This document shows, one piece after another, positions 41,518 to 51,844 of a DNA stretch of 64,000 nt. How positions within the stretch are numbered: the first letter of the stretch is position 1; each line of letters begins with the position of its first letter. Position numbers and translations under genes: made by a program. This DNA comes from Bidens hawaiensis (lineage: Eukaryota > Streptophyta > Magnoliopsida > Asterales > Asteraceae): NCBI GenBank assembly GCA_021521415.1, contig JAIQDT010000190.1:2170001-2234000 (forward strand), read 5' to 3'. The notes under the pieces were generated by a model, which saw only the letters and a list, made by a program, of their open reading frames with translations, had not been told where the DNA came from and ran no database searches.

Positions 41518-41861
41518 ATTGGTTATAAAGAATTAGGATGTCTTTAAAAGATACTTATAATATAACCAGTAGCTCAAGTGTTATAGGATCTGAATATCAA
41601 CTAATAATTTATTGTGACGAGGTCTGGATGAACTTGGATGGACAAGTGAGTTATTATGGTCCGGAACATAATAACAGACTTGTCCGCACGAGGGAATTCA
41701 GGGAAGTCACGAGGGACTTTAATAGGTAAAATTGGCAACATATGTGCAAATATATGATAATATTGTGTGTGGTCAAGTTGTATAAGTAAGTGTATATTAA
41801 TTTGATTACGATTTACACTATGGAAAGAACTATATGTTTGTTAACTTGTGTGCAGGTTAGA

Positions 41862-42170
41862 ATGTCAAGAACACCTAGTGTATCGATGGAGGAGGACCCG
41901 GAGGAAGTCAGCTTCGGGAACTCTGGGAGCCTCCCCGTATCATCCAGCTCTGAGCCTAGCGAGGCTAGTGTTAGGAGCTCTAGCCAGTCCTCCCCTGCCA
42001 GGATTGCTAGATCTCCTACCCCACCCGCACCACAGGCCGTCCCTATCCCTCCCGGATTCGGACCCCGCCTCACGGCGCGGATCAGTGTTCCGCAGGTCCC
42101 ACCTACCTCGCCCCCACCCAGACCTGCTACCCGCAGGGGCGAGTCCTCCCGCTCCCAGCCCGAGCCTGTG
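41862..42170 (+). pseudogene. outer Tekay extra ORF, 5' half (split by inner element)
   Basis: MSRTPSVSMEEDPEEVSFGN, then a Ser-rich and Pro-rich segment (SPTPPAPQAVPIPPGFGPRL, PPTSPPPRPATRRGESSRSQ), then the inner element after PEPV. The 3' half is at 55291-55581. The split falls between codons once one CTGTG copy is ignored, so the ORF was open before the insertion. An upstream in-frame ATG at 41820 (MERTICLLTCVQVRM) is also conserved in the inner copy, so the true start is uncertain. Confidence 0.75.
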
Positions 42171-44771
42171 TGTAACGATTCCGGCAAATCCAGGTATACC
42201 CTAGCCGGTATATACTATTTACGTGTCATTTAATATTGATTATGTGAGTTATAGTACGTTTATACGAGTATATATGATTCATAGTACGAATCATACTCGA
42301 TTATATAGTGAATCGTATTGGAATTACAATTAACCAATGAACGATTATTGAAACCCGAACGAATCGGGAATTACATTATAGACGAAGTATATAATGTTTA
42401 GTGATGTTTTCGAAGTATTAATGCTTCGGGATAAGTGAATTATAGCACAGAACAAGGATTTCGATTTATTAGTACGTCGATACGATAAACGAAACCTTTA
42501 ACATCAAATCAAGCAAGAGACGATCGATCAAACCGAAAAAGATGCACAAAGACCGACAATACGATGTTTTAAGTCATTTAACGTCATGATTTAAGTTTTT
42601 AAAGTTTTTAAATCAGTTTTATGTAAAATTTATTTTAACCCGAAAAACGACCATTTTAGGCTCGTTTTAAGCCGAATTACGAGTTTAAACGAGAAACGAA
42701 CTGAACCAGACTATCCACAACATTATCCGGATTGTGTAATCCAAATGTGTGGCCATGGTTTGAGATGTGGCCCCCCCCCCCCCCACACCACTCACACATT
42801 ACATTTTCTTTTTTTCAACAAAAACTCTCTCAAATCTCTCAACTCTCATCCATATTCATCCAATATTCTTGAGTTCTAACCAAGATTTGAAGGTATAAAC
42901 ATGTTTTTAATGCTTGATTCTTGTTTCTAATTCTATAATCTTGAGAAAAGGAGGTTTCATGTGAAAAATGGGTGAAAACCCGAGATGAAACCGATTCTCG
43001 TGTGATCAAGTGATGTATACAAGCTATACAAAGGATCTTGATCCAAGTAATTAGTTAAAAGAGTTTAGAATGAAATTTTACGGTTGAAATCTTATAAAAA
43101 TGAGTTTCCATGTGAAAGACGGGTGAAAACCCGAGATGAAACCGACTCTTGCATGATCAAGAGATGTATACAAGTTATACAAGGGATCTTGGTCCAAGAA
43201 ATGAGTAAAAAGAGTCGAGAACGGATTTTTACGGTTAAAACCTTTGTTTTTATATCAAAACCGACACTATGAAAGAAATGGTTTGATTTTTGGTGTAACT
43301 TGCTTGGTATAGTGTTATTGTTCTTGTAAGTGTTGTATCTAGTGGCTAGCAAAGGCTAGAAACCCGGATCTTTGCGATCTAACGCTAGAAAACACAAGAT
43401 AGTTCGGTTTTCGTGTGATTTAGTGAGTTTGGACAGATTGTAGTGTACTTAGAGTCGGGTCACGAAATTTCACAGATATGATCTACACATGAAAATATGA
43501 TATCTGTGAATTTTTGGTAATTTTTGGATAAAAGATGAATATTTGGTGAATTTAATGCTCGGTTTTGGCCAAAAATGGTGAAAAATAGCTAAACTTGATG
43601 AAAAATTCTGAAAAATTTAGGATAAGCTTTTTATAACATATAAAAGTCACACACAAAATTTGAGCTCAGTTGGAAAAGTCTAAAGGGGCTTTTCGGTAAA
43701 ACGAGTTCTATGGCTTTCTAGCTCGGTTTTTGTGAAAATGGCTTGAAATATGAGTTTTGGGTTCTGGAAAAATTCCAGGGAGTCATGAGAACGGCAAGGA
43801 TCATCCCGGAAAAATTTGGGATTTTTCTAAAGTCTTTTGGTATTCTTGACATATTTAGTGTTTTAATAAGGTTTAAAAATAGATAAATAAATGTAAATAT
43901 AAGAAAATAAATCTGGAAAATTTTTATAAAGTTTCTTACTGTCAAAATAAGTGTTGTGCAAAATTTCAAGACTCGAGACTAAACGGGTAATTATTTGTGC
44001 TAAAAAGAACATAAAAACAAATTTCTAAAGCTCGAAACGTGTAAACCGGCAAAACTCGCATAAGCGAGCTGACTGGTATATAAAAACCTAAAAATTGACC
44101 ATTTTCATAAAACTAAGTAAATTAAGTAAAAATAAATCATCCGAAAATAATTCGGATGATTTGGGTAATTTTACCCGATTTTACTGTTTCCGGCACCTAA
44201 ATGACGGAAACGGGCCCCGCGGCCAAACGGGGTGTCCAAACCGAGCTCTAATTTCATCACTTTAACTAAATTAACAGTCAAACACCATTTTTGGGTTAAG
44301 TGTGAATAAACTCATTTTTGAAACTAAAAACGGATGACCGTGCTAGGCACGCAAATCAAGGAAAACATAAAAATGATAATTTTGACCGTCCGACTCTAAG
44401 TAATGGCACAATCTGAGTCCTTAGGAGTGTCACGGGGTTAACATTGTCCCCGGATCGAGTACAGTACTGGGTTAACAATGTCCCCAGATGTGCCGATTAA
44501 CACGGATTTAATTTATGGGAATTATATAGTAACGACTAGATATTATATTACAGATCCAGGCACGTAGCTGTTCATTGTATTACCCACCGACTCACAAAAA
44601 GGTGAGTTTTCACGAGCCCCTTTTACTAAACTGTTTTAAATATTTACTCGGTGCGGAAAGCATGTATTTATTAAAGTATTTAAGTACATACTGATCGTAT
44701 GGAAATACTTGTATATTTAAATATATATATGGTTTGATGCATAGAATATATAAATTGTTTATCGTGTGGGA

Positions 44772-45395
44772 TTGTTCTGGGGTAACATAGTTCCCAGGGG
44801 GTATTATTGTCCTGGGGTAACATAGTTCCCAGAGGTTATTATTGTTCTGGGGTAACGTAGTTCCCAGAGGTTATTATTGTTCTGAGGTAACTTAGTTCCC
44901 AGAGGTTATTATTGTTCTGGGGTAACATAGTTCACAGAGGTTATTATTGTTCTGGGGTAACATAGTTCCCAGAGGTTATTATTGTTCTGGGGTAACATAG
45001 TTCCCAGAGGTTATTATTGTTCTGGGGTAACATAGTTCCCAGCGGTTATTATTGTTCTGGGGTAACATAGTTCCCAGGGGTTATTATTGTTCTGGGGTAA
45101 CATAGTTCCCAGAGGTTATTATTGTTCTGGGGTAACATAGTTCCCAGGGGTTATTATTGTTCTGGGGTAACGTAGTTCCCAGAGGTTATTATTGTTCTGG
45201 GGTAACATAGTTCCCAGCGGTTATTATTGTTCTGGGGTAACATAGTTCCCAGGGGTTATTATTGTTCTGGGGTAACATAGTTCCCAGAGGTTATTATTGT
45301 TCTGGGGTAACATAGTTCCCAGGGGTTATTATTGTTCTGGGGTAACGTAGTTCCCAGAGGTTATTATTGTTCTGGGGTAACATAGTTCCCAGCGT
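44772..45395 (+). repeat. minisatellite of inner 5' LTR, 18 units of 35 bp
   Basis: The unit core is TCTGGGGTAACATAGTTCCC followed by AGAGGTTATTATTG. TCTGGG and CCCAGA can pair. Variant bases show a higher-order repeat: units 8-12 and 13-17 carry the same series of endings (AGCGG, AGGGG, AGAGG, AGGGG, then CGTAG with AGAGG). One five-unit block of 175 bases has therefore been duplicated. Confidence 0.9.
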
Positions 45396-45462
45396 AATTT
45401 CATTGCTAATAAATGATTATTAAAATGATCTGTCAGTGTTTATTTAAATTAGTGAAACTCAC

Positions 45463-45478
45463 CAACTATTCGTAGTTG
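45463..45478 (+). other. CAACTA-TTCG-TAGTTG hairpin, inner 5' LTR
   Basis: Identical to the copies in the other Tekay-type LTRs. It lies 85 bases after the minisatellite and about 285 before the LTR end. Confidence 0.7.
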
Positions 45479-45769
45479 ACCCGTTTTCTTACATGTTTTC
45501 TAGGTATGCCCAAGTTGGAATGATTGCTATGTGCTTAACTATCTGTGCTACCTGTTGGAAGCTTGCTGCTCTATATTTTGTAATGAATATATTAATGTCT
45601 TATCGGTAAAATATGTGTGTAACACCTAGACAGTAACGAAACTCGCAACAATGTAATATGTTATAAATTAATGTAGTGGTATTTTCTTTATAAGCAATGC
45701 TGTTGATATCAGATGTGTCTGTTGCATCCCGTGTACGTTTCCGCTGCGGTTACGGGATGTTACAGAACT

Positions 45770-45782
45770 TGGTATCAGAGCC
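45770..45782 (+). other. primer-binding site of inner Tekay element
   Basis: TGGTATCAGAGCC, five bases after the LTR, is an initiator tRNA-Met primer site. Confidence 0.88.
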
Positions 45783-46126
45783 ATTGGTTATAAAGAATTA
45801 GGATGTCTGAAAGAGATACCTAAAATATAACCAGTAGCTCAAGTATTATAGGATCTGAATATCAACTAATAATTTATTGTGACGGGATCTGGATGAACTT
45901 GGATGGACAAGTGAGTTATTATGGTCCGGAACATAATAACAGACTTGTCTGCACGGGAAAATTCAGGGGAAGTCACGAGGAACCTTAAATAGGTAAAATT
46001 GGCAACATATGTGTAAATATATGATAATATTATGTGGTAAAGTTGTATAAATAAGTATGTATTGATTTGATTATGAATTACACTATGGAAAGAACTATAT
46101 GCTTGTTAACTTGTGTGCAGGTAAAA

Positions 46127-46723
46127 ATGTCAAGCCCGCATAGCTTATCAGTAGAGGAGGATCCGGAGGAGGTTAGCCCCGGAAACTCCGGGAGCCTACA
46201 CGTGTCATCTGACTCCGAGCCTAGCGAGGCGAGTCACAGGAGCTCGAGCCAGTCCTCCCCGGCCCGGATCGTCAGATCCCCTACTCCACTCGCACCGCAG
46301 GCCACCTCTGTCCCTCCGGGATTTGGTCCTCGCCTTACGGCGCGGATCAGCATTCCGCGTGTCCCACCGACCTCTCCCCCACCCCGACCTGCTACTCGTC
46401 GGGGAGAGTCCTCATCTCAGCCCGAGCCGATGGCTCTACCTGTCTGGGGCCTTCCGAGACAGGAGCGGGATGCGGCAGCCTGGCTACGGGTGCTCACAGA
46501 GCAAGTAAATGAGCACTCAGCCGCCCTAACCGTGGGGGTACAGAGACAGGTGTACCTTGGTGACCGCATACTGGATTGCCAGTATGCAATCGACCGATTG
46601 ACAAGGGAGTGCTCGTACTCCCTAATGATGGTTCAGCGGTTAGAGGCGTGGCTCCGGGGGGTGGTGGCAGTAGTGGTGGCGTTGGTGGCAGTGATGATGT
46701 GGTGGGCATACCACCGTGTTTAG
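46127..46723 (+). CDS. extra small ORF between primer site and gag, 198 aa, predicted tail-anchored membrane protein
   Basis: The frame runs from MSSPHSLSVEEDPEEVSPGN to AYHRV and TAG at 46723. Residues 1-100 are Ser/Pro-rich and likely disordered. About 103-175 is helical and coiled-coil-like (PVWGLPRQERDAAAWLRVLT, LTRECSYSLMMVQRLEAWLR). About 177-194 is a strong hydrophobic segment (GVVAVVVALVAVMMWWAY) followed by only HRV, as in tail-anchored proteins. The outer element encodes a close homologue whose hydrophobic tail is also kept although the residues differ. An in-frame ATG at 46085 (MERTICLLTCVQVKM) could extend it, but GTGTGCAG before 46121 could also be a splice acceptor. I know no function for such an ORF in Tekay elements. 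Confidence 0.75.
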   Translation: MSSPHSLSVEEDPEEVSPGNSGSLHVSSDSEPSEASHRSSSQSSPARIVRSPTPLAPQATSVPPGFGPRLTARISIPRVPPTSPPPRPATRRGESSSQPEPMALPVWGLPRQERDAAAWLRVLTEQVNEHSAALTVGVQRQVYLGDRILDCQYAIDRLTRECSYSLMMVQRLEAWLRGVVAVVVALVAVMMWWAYHRV

Positions 46724-47100
46724 TAGTTATGTTTGGATGGGGTTAGTCAGGGACCATTTTCTTTTTGATACTCTGTGTAAGTAGTTAGTGGTGATACTAA
46801 CACGGAGTGAATCTTGGTTAGTTATGATACAACCACTGGCCCCTAGGGTGGGTCTCTTTTGGGGCATATCTTTATAGATACTTTTGGGTATCATTCAAGC
46901 ACTGACCCTTTTACGGGTTATGTCGAGATGATACCGACATAGGGCCCTTGTATTAAAACTTAGTTGTGTAATGTTGACTGGAAAGTATGTAAACTGATGT
47001 TTGTGTAATATGTATCAATGTTTACTAATGAATGAAATATGTATTGTGTTTTATAATTTGAGATGGTATTGATTATATGTATTTCTTGATGTTGTGTAGA
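46724..47100 (+). other. spacer between extra ORF and gag, possible intron
   Basis: No coding frame. CTCTGTGTAAGTAG at about 46770-46783 looks like a splice donor, and TTGATGTTGTGTAG directly before the gag ATG looks like an acceptor. Removing it would not join the two ORFs, because the small ORF stops first. Both signals recur in the outer element (about 55620-55952). Confidence 0.4.
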
Positions 47101-48834
47101 ATGGCACCGAAACGATCAACGAAAATATCGGAAGTAGATGTGAGCCGTTTGATTGCTCAACAGTTGGAGGCGGCGATACCGGATATAGTATCGCGCATCG
47201 CCGCCAGTATTAATAACTCGACCAATCCAACCCCTCCGAGCAATCAAACGCCCATAAATAATGACGGGGAACAAAATGCTAATCCTCCAAGGAATGATAA
47301 CACTATTCCGAGTAATGACGCACCGCCTAGGGTGGTCGTTACTGACAGCAATGGCCCTATACCTACGGTAGAGACAAACCGTACTGAACCAATTCGTGCA
47401 TCCAGGGGATGTTCGATCAAGGATTTTATGTTGTGCAAGCCATTAGAGTTTAGCGGGTCTGAAGGACCGAATGGGTTAGTTAAATGGATAGAGAAAATAG
47501 AATCGGTGGTGAATATTAGCAACTGTCCCGAGGATTGTGTCGTTAAGTACGCCACCTGTACAATCACCGACCATGCCTTGACATGGTGGAACACCATAGT
47601 ACAGACTCGAGGTCAGGTGGCGACAAACCACATGACCTGGACGGAGCTTAAGGCTCTTGTGTTGGAACATTTCTGCCCAAAGAATGAATTGCAGAAACTG
47701 GAAAATGAGTTGTGGAATCTGGAGATGAAGGGGGCGGACCACTTGGGTTATACCAATCGGTTTAATGAACTGTCACGATTAGTACCGTGGTTGGTCACCC
47801 CGGAGACGAAGAGGGTGGAACGTTATATTTGGGGACTTACTCCAGTTGTGAGGATTATAGTCAACGCTGGGGGACACCGGACGTATGAAAGTGCAGTGAC
47901 ACAGGCTGGCATAGTCACGTATGATTTCTTGCGGAGCGGATCACTAAAGGTGACAGGAGAATCCGCTGGGGGAAAACGGGGTACACATGATCATAGAATC
48001 CAGGAAAAGCAGCAAAGCAAACGAGCTAGGCCCGCTGCCCAGAGCTATGCCATGACTAGTTCGGGCGGAAGGCAAGAACCGCAGAAGGGAACGTTTCCTA
48101 AGTGCGGGAAATGTGGTTACCACCATAGTGGTGTGTGCAAAGAGGTGGTGTGCCACCGGTGCGGCAGGATTGGACACTACGCACCAAATTGTAAGACAAA
48201 TCTGAACAACCTGAACCGACAACCGCAACCTATTCGTGCGCAACCATTTAGAACTCAACCAGCCCGACAGCAGAACCCGCAAGGAAACCAGATGGTGACC
48301 ACTAGCCGTGCTTGCTACGAATGCGGCAGCACGGATCACTTCAAAAGGAACTGCCCGAAACTGAACCAGGGAGGAAACGGGAGACAACTCGCGGGTCAGC
48401 CATCGACGTCCAATCCGGCGCGAGGCCGAGCATTTGTGATGGGAGCGAACGAGGCGCGCCAGGACCCCAGCGTAGTGACAGGTACCTTCCTCGTCTCTGA
48501 TCATTACGCTTCTGTATTATTTGATACAGGCGCCGATAAAAGTTTTGTCTCCGTTAGATTCCTTTCGATAGCAAACCTTCCTATTGGTGAAACCATAGAA
48601 CCGTACACCGTAGAAGTCGCTAACGGTAAAACCATGATAGTTAATCGGATAGTTCGGAATTGCCCTTTTATTCTGAGCGAACAATCCTTCCTGATTGACT
48701 TGTTACCGGTAGAATTGGGTAGTTTTGACGTGATAGTGGGAATGGATTGGTTGGCACGTAACAGGGTAGAAATAAACTGTGAAAAGAAAACTGTCAAGAT
48801 CCGGGTGTCGGATGACGAGGAGGTATTAGTGTAG
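47101..48834 (+). pseudogene. inner Tekay gag and protease
   Basis: The gag domain spans about residues 105-260 (GCSIKDFMLCKPLEFSGSEG, LTWWNTIVQTRG, MTWTELKALVLEHFCPKNEL, YTNRFNELSRLVPWLVTPE). Three zinc-binding motifs follow: CGKCGYHHSGVC, CHRCGRIGHYAPNC (48151-48192) and CYECGSTDHFKRNC (48313-48354). Protease has LFDTGADKSFVS with DTG at 48523-48531, then IVGMDWLARNRVEINC. The frame ends at TAG 48832-48834. ATG at 47101 is chosen because the outer copy is conserved from that Met and TGTGTAG precedes it. Confidence 0.88.
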
Positions 48835-48852
48835 GGAGAAAAATCCGGCACC

Positions 48853-50079
48853 ATGATACCATTTATATCCCACCTCAAGGTGTTGAAATATATACGTCAG
48901 GGATGTGTGGCGTATCTAGCGAGCCTGACGGCCGCTGATTCTGAGGAAAAACGGGTGGACGATATTCCCGTGGTACGCGAATTTCAACAAGTTTTTCCAG
49001 AGGAACTTCCTGGATTACCGCCAACCCGACAGGTCGAATTCAGAATCGATTTGTTACCACAAGCTGGCCCTGTTGCTAAGGCCCCTTACAGACTTGCACC
49101 GTCCGAGATGCAAGAATTATCCAACCAGTTGCAGGAATTGTTGGATAAGGGATTTATTCGTCCCAGCTATTTCCCGTGGGGTGCACCTGTACTATTTGTG
49201 AAAAAGAAGGATGGAAGCCTTCGAATGTGCATTGACTACAGGGAATTGAACAAGTTAACCATCAAAAATAGGTATCCTCTTCCCCGAATCGATGATTTGT
49301 TCGACCAACTACAAGGTGCGAGCTATTTCTCAAAGATTGATCTTAGATCGGGATACCACCAAGTTAATATTCAGGAGGAGGATATCCCAAAAACCGCGTT
49401 TCGGACTCGCTACGGCCACTATGAATTTTTATTTATGCCTTTTGGACTAACAAATGCGCCAGCAGTATTTATGGATCTCATGAATCGAGTCTGTAAACCC
49501 TATCTTGACAAATTCGTCATTGTATTTATTGACGATATTTTGATATACTCGAAGAGTAAAGAAGAACACGAGCGACATTTGAGGTTAATTTTGGAACTTT
49601 TGGATCAGGAGAAGTTGTATGCAAAATTCTCCAAATGTAACTTCTGGTTACAAGAAGTGCAATTCCTTGGTCACATTATAAATCATCAAGGAATACACGT
49701 CGATCCAAGTAAGATTGAAGCAATTAAGAATTGGCAAGCACCTAAATCGCCAAAGGAAATCCGCCAATTCTTAGGCTTAGCTGGGTACTATCGTCGATTT
49801 ATTGAGAATTTTTCCAGCATTGCCCAACCTTTAACCCTGCTGACCCAAAAGGATCGAAGGTATGATTGGGGTGAAGAGCAGGAAGCGGCGTTTCAAACGC
49901 TAAAGCAAAGACTGTGCCAAGCGCCAATCTTAAGTCTCCCCGACGGAGACGATGGATTTGTTGTATATTGTGACGCATCCCGTAAAGGGTTAGGATGCGT
50001 GTTGATGCAAAATAAAAAGGTCATAGCCTATGCGTCACGACAGTTAAAAGTTCATGAGAAAAAACTACACTACTCATGA
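48853..50079 (+). pseudogene. inner Tekay reverse transcriptase and RNase H start
   Basis: Motifs are [74 protein letters not shown], the catalytic [12 protein letters not shown] (FIDD at 49525-49536), [11 protein letters not shown] and [20 protein letters not shown]. RNase H begins [18 protein letters not shown]. The frame is lost at an extra A near 50060-50066. The sequence is otherwise intact and close to the outer copy. Confidence 0.88.
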
Positions 50080-50728
50080 CTTGGAACTGGGAGCAGTCAT
50101 CTTTGCACTTAAAATCTGGAGACACTATCTCTACGGTACAAAGTGCACCATCTTCACTGATCATAAAAGTTTACAACACATATTCGATCAGAAAGAACTG
50201 AATATGAGACAACGAAGGTGGGTCGAGTTACTAAGTGACTATGACTGTGACATCCGATATCACCCCGGCAAGGCTAACGTTGAAGCCGATGCCTTGAGTA
50301 GGAAAGATCGAGTTAAGCCACTACGCGTGCGAGCGTTGGGAATGATAGTCCAATCGAGCCTTTCAGATTTGATTCGAATCGCTCAACGCGAGGCGTTGAA
50401 AGAGGACCAATTGGATAAAGAAGGACTTTACGGGAATGAGAAGAATTTCGAACAGCGTGTGGACGAAATTCTCTATTTCAAAAATCGGATTTGGATCCCG
50501 ACCCTCCATGACCTTCGTGATTTGATCATGGATGAAGCGCATAAATCGAAATATTCCATACATCCGGGATCAGATAAAATGTACAAGGATGTGAAAGAAT
50601 TTTACTGGTGGCCAGGTATGAAAAAGAATATAGCCACATACGTCGGCAAGTGTACGACGTGTGCGAGAGTTAAGGCGGAGCACCAGAAACCCTCGGGAAT
50701 GCTACAACAGCCGGAAATTCCCGAATAG
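50054..50728 (+). pseudogene. inner Tekay RNase H end and integrase zinc region
   Basis: [40 protein letters not shown] and [18 protein letters not shown] complete RNase H. The integrase zinc region is [43 protein letters not shown] at 50726-50728 replaces a Trp codon just before the catalytic core. Confidence 0.87.
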
Positions 50729-50746
50729 AAGTGGGAGCAGATTACA

Positions 50747-51769
50747 ATGGATTTTGTGACACATCTCCCCAAGACACCCCGAGGTCATGATGCGATTTGG
50801 GTAATCGTGGATCGATTAACCAAATCGGCGCATTTTATTCCGATTAGGAATACTTTTAACACTGAGAGACTTGCGCAGATTTATATAAATGAAATAGTGT
50901 CTCGTCATGGCATCCCCATCTCGATCATCTCCGATAGGGATAGCCATTTCACTTCCAAACTTTGGAAAGCTGTCCAAGAAGCATTGGGAACACGTATTGA
51001 CCTAAGCACAGCTTACCACCCTCAGACCGATGGTCAGTCTGAGAGGACCATTCAAACTTTGGAGAATTTGCTTCGTGCTTGCGTACTGGACTTTAAGGGA
51101 AATTGGGATCAACATCTCCCACTCGTTGAATTTTCCTATAATAACAGTTATCACAGCAGTATAAAGGCAGCACCTTATGAAGCATTGTATGGGCGGAAGT
51201 GCCGATCACCACTTTGCTGGTCTGAAGTGGGTGACCCGCAGGTCATTAGATCGGATCTGGTCCAGGAGACGACCAGCAAGATTCTTGAAATTAAGAACAA
51301 CCTAAAAGCCGCGCGGGACCGGCAGAAGAGTTATGCCGATACCCGTCGAAAACCGTTGTCATTTGAGAAGGGTGAAAAAGTATATTTGAAAGTATCCCCT
51401 TGGAAAGGAGTGGTCAGGTTTGGCAAGGCGGGGAAGTTAGCCCCCAGATACATTGGACCATTCGACATTACTGCAAAAATCGGTCCGGTAGCTTACCGAT
51501 TAGAACTGCCTGAGGAACTAATTGCAGTTCATAACGTGTTTCATGTGTCAAATTTGAAAAGATGTCTGGCGGATGAGACATCGGTGTTACCCTTAGAGGG
51601 TGTTCAAATAAATGATAAGCTCAACTTCGTAGAGGAGCCCATTGAAATAGTGGACGGTAAGATCAAGCAACTTAGACACAATAAGATCTCGTTGGTCAAA
51701 GTTAGATGGAATTCGCAACGAGGCCCTGAATTTACTTGGGAACGAAAGGACGAATTTCGGAAGAAATAA
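50747..51769 (+). pseudogene. inner Tekay integrase core and chromodomain
   Basis: [40 protein letters not shown] and [20 protein letters not shown] give the catalytic D, D and [21 protein letters not shown] and [10 protein letters not shown] follow. The C-terminal chromodomain ([40 protein letters not shown]) would direct insertion to marked chromatin. TAA at 51767-51769 removes the last 13 residues. Confidence 0.88.
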
Positions 51770-51831
51770 CCCCACCTATTTCCTCAAAAGGAAGTAGTTA
51801 ACGTGTAAAATTTCGAGGACGAAATTTTTAT

Positions 51832-51844
51832 AACGGGGGGAGAA
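51832..51844 (+). other. polypurine tract of inner Tekay element
   Basis: AACGGGGGGAGAA directly precedes the 3' LTR. TTTCGAGGACGAAATTTTTATAACGGG between pol and LTR is nearly the same in the outer copy and includes TTTCG/CGAAA arms (about 51811-51827). Confidence 0.85.

Larger units (their letters stand above)
42171..45764 (+). repeat. 5' LTR of inner Tekay element
   Basis: Starts TGTAACGATTCCGGC and ends GGATGTTACA; 3594 bases. It has the C-run near 42770, the AAATCATCCGAA/TTCGGATGATTT hairpin near 44133, donor-like AAAAGGTGAGTT near 44600, 18 minisatellite units and the TTCG hairpin at 45463-45478. Confidence 0.92.
47101..51808 (+). pseudogene. inner Tekay gag-pol (whole broken frame)
   Basis: A single ancestral frame from MAPKRSTKISEVDVSRLIAQ to the stop equivalent at 51808 encodes gag, zinc knuckles, protease, RT, RNase H, integrase and chromodomain. 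Compared with the outer copy it has TAG at 48832-48834 (Gln in the outer), an extra A in an A-run near 50060-50066, TAG at 50726-50728 (Trp in the outer) and TAA at 51767-51769 (Tyr in the outer). The parts are described separately. Confidence 0.9.

Noticed and set aside
43084..43969. Short open frames on both strands within Tekay LTRs (also 52781-53666, 61205-61463, 38946-39134)
   Set aside because: They lie in non-coding LTR sequence and are identical only because the LTRs are repeats. They do not survive in the diverged solo LTR.
44772..45395. Regular 35-bp repeats resembling a CRISPR array
   Set aside because: Units are contiguous with no unique spacers, lie inside an LTR, and recur in the 3' LTR. 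The context is a plant genome.
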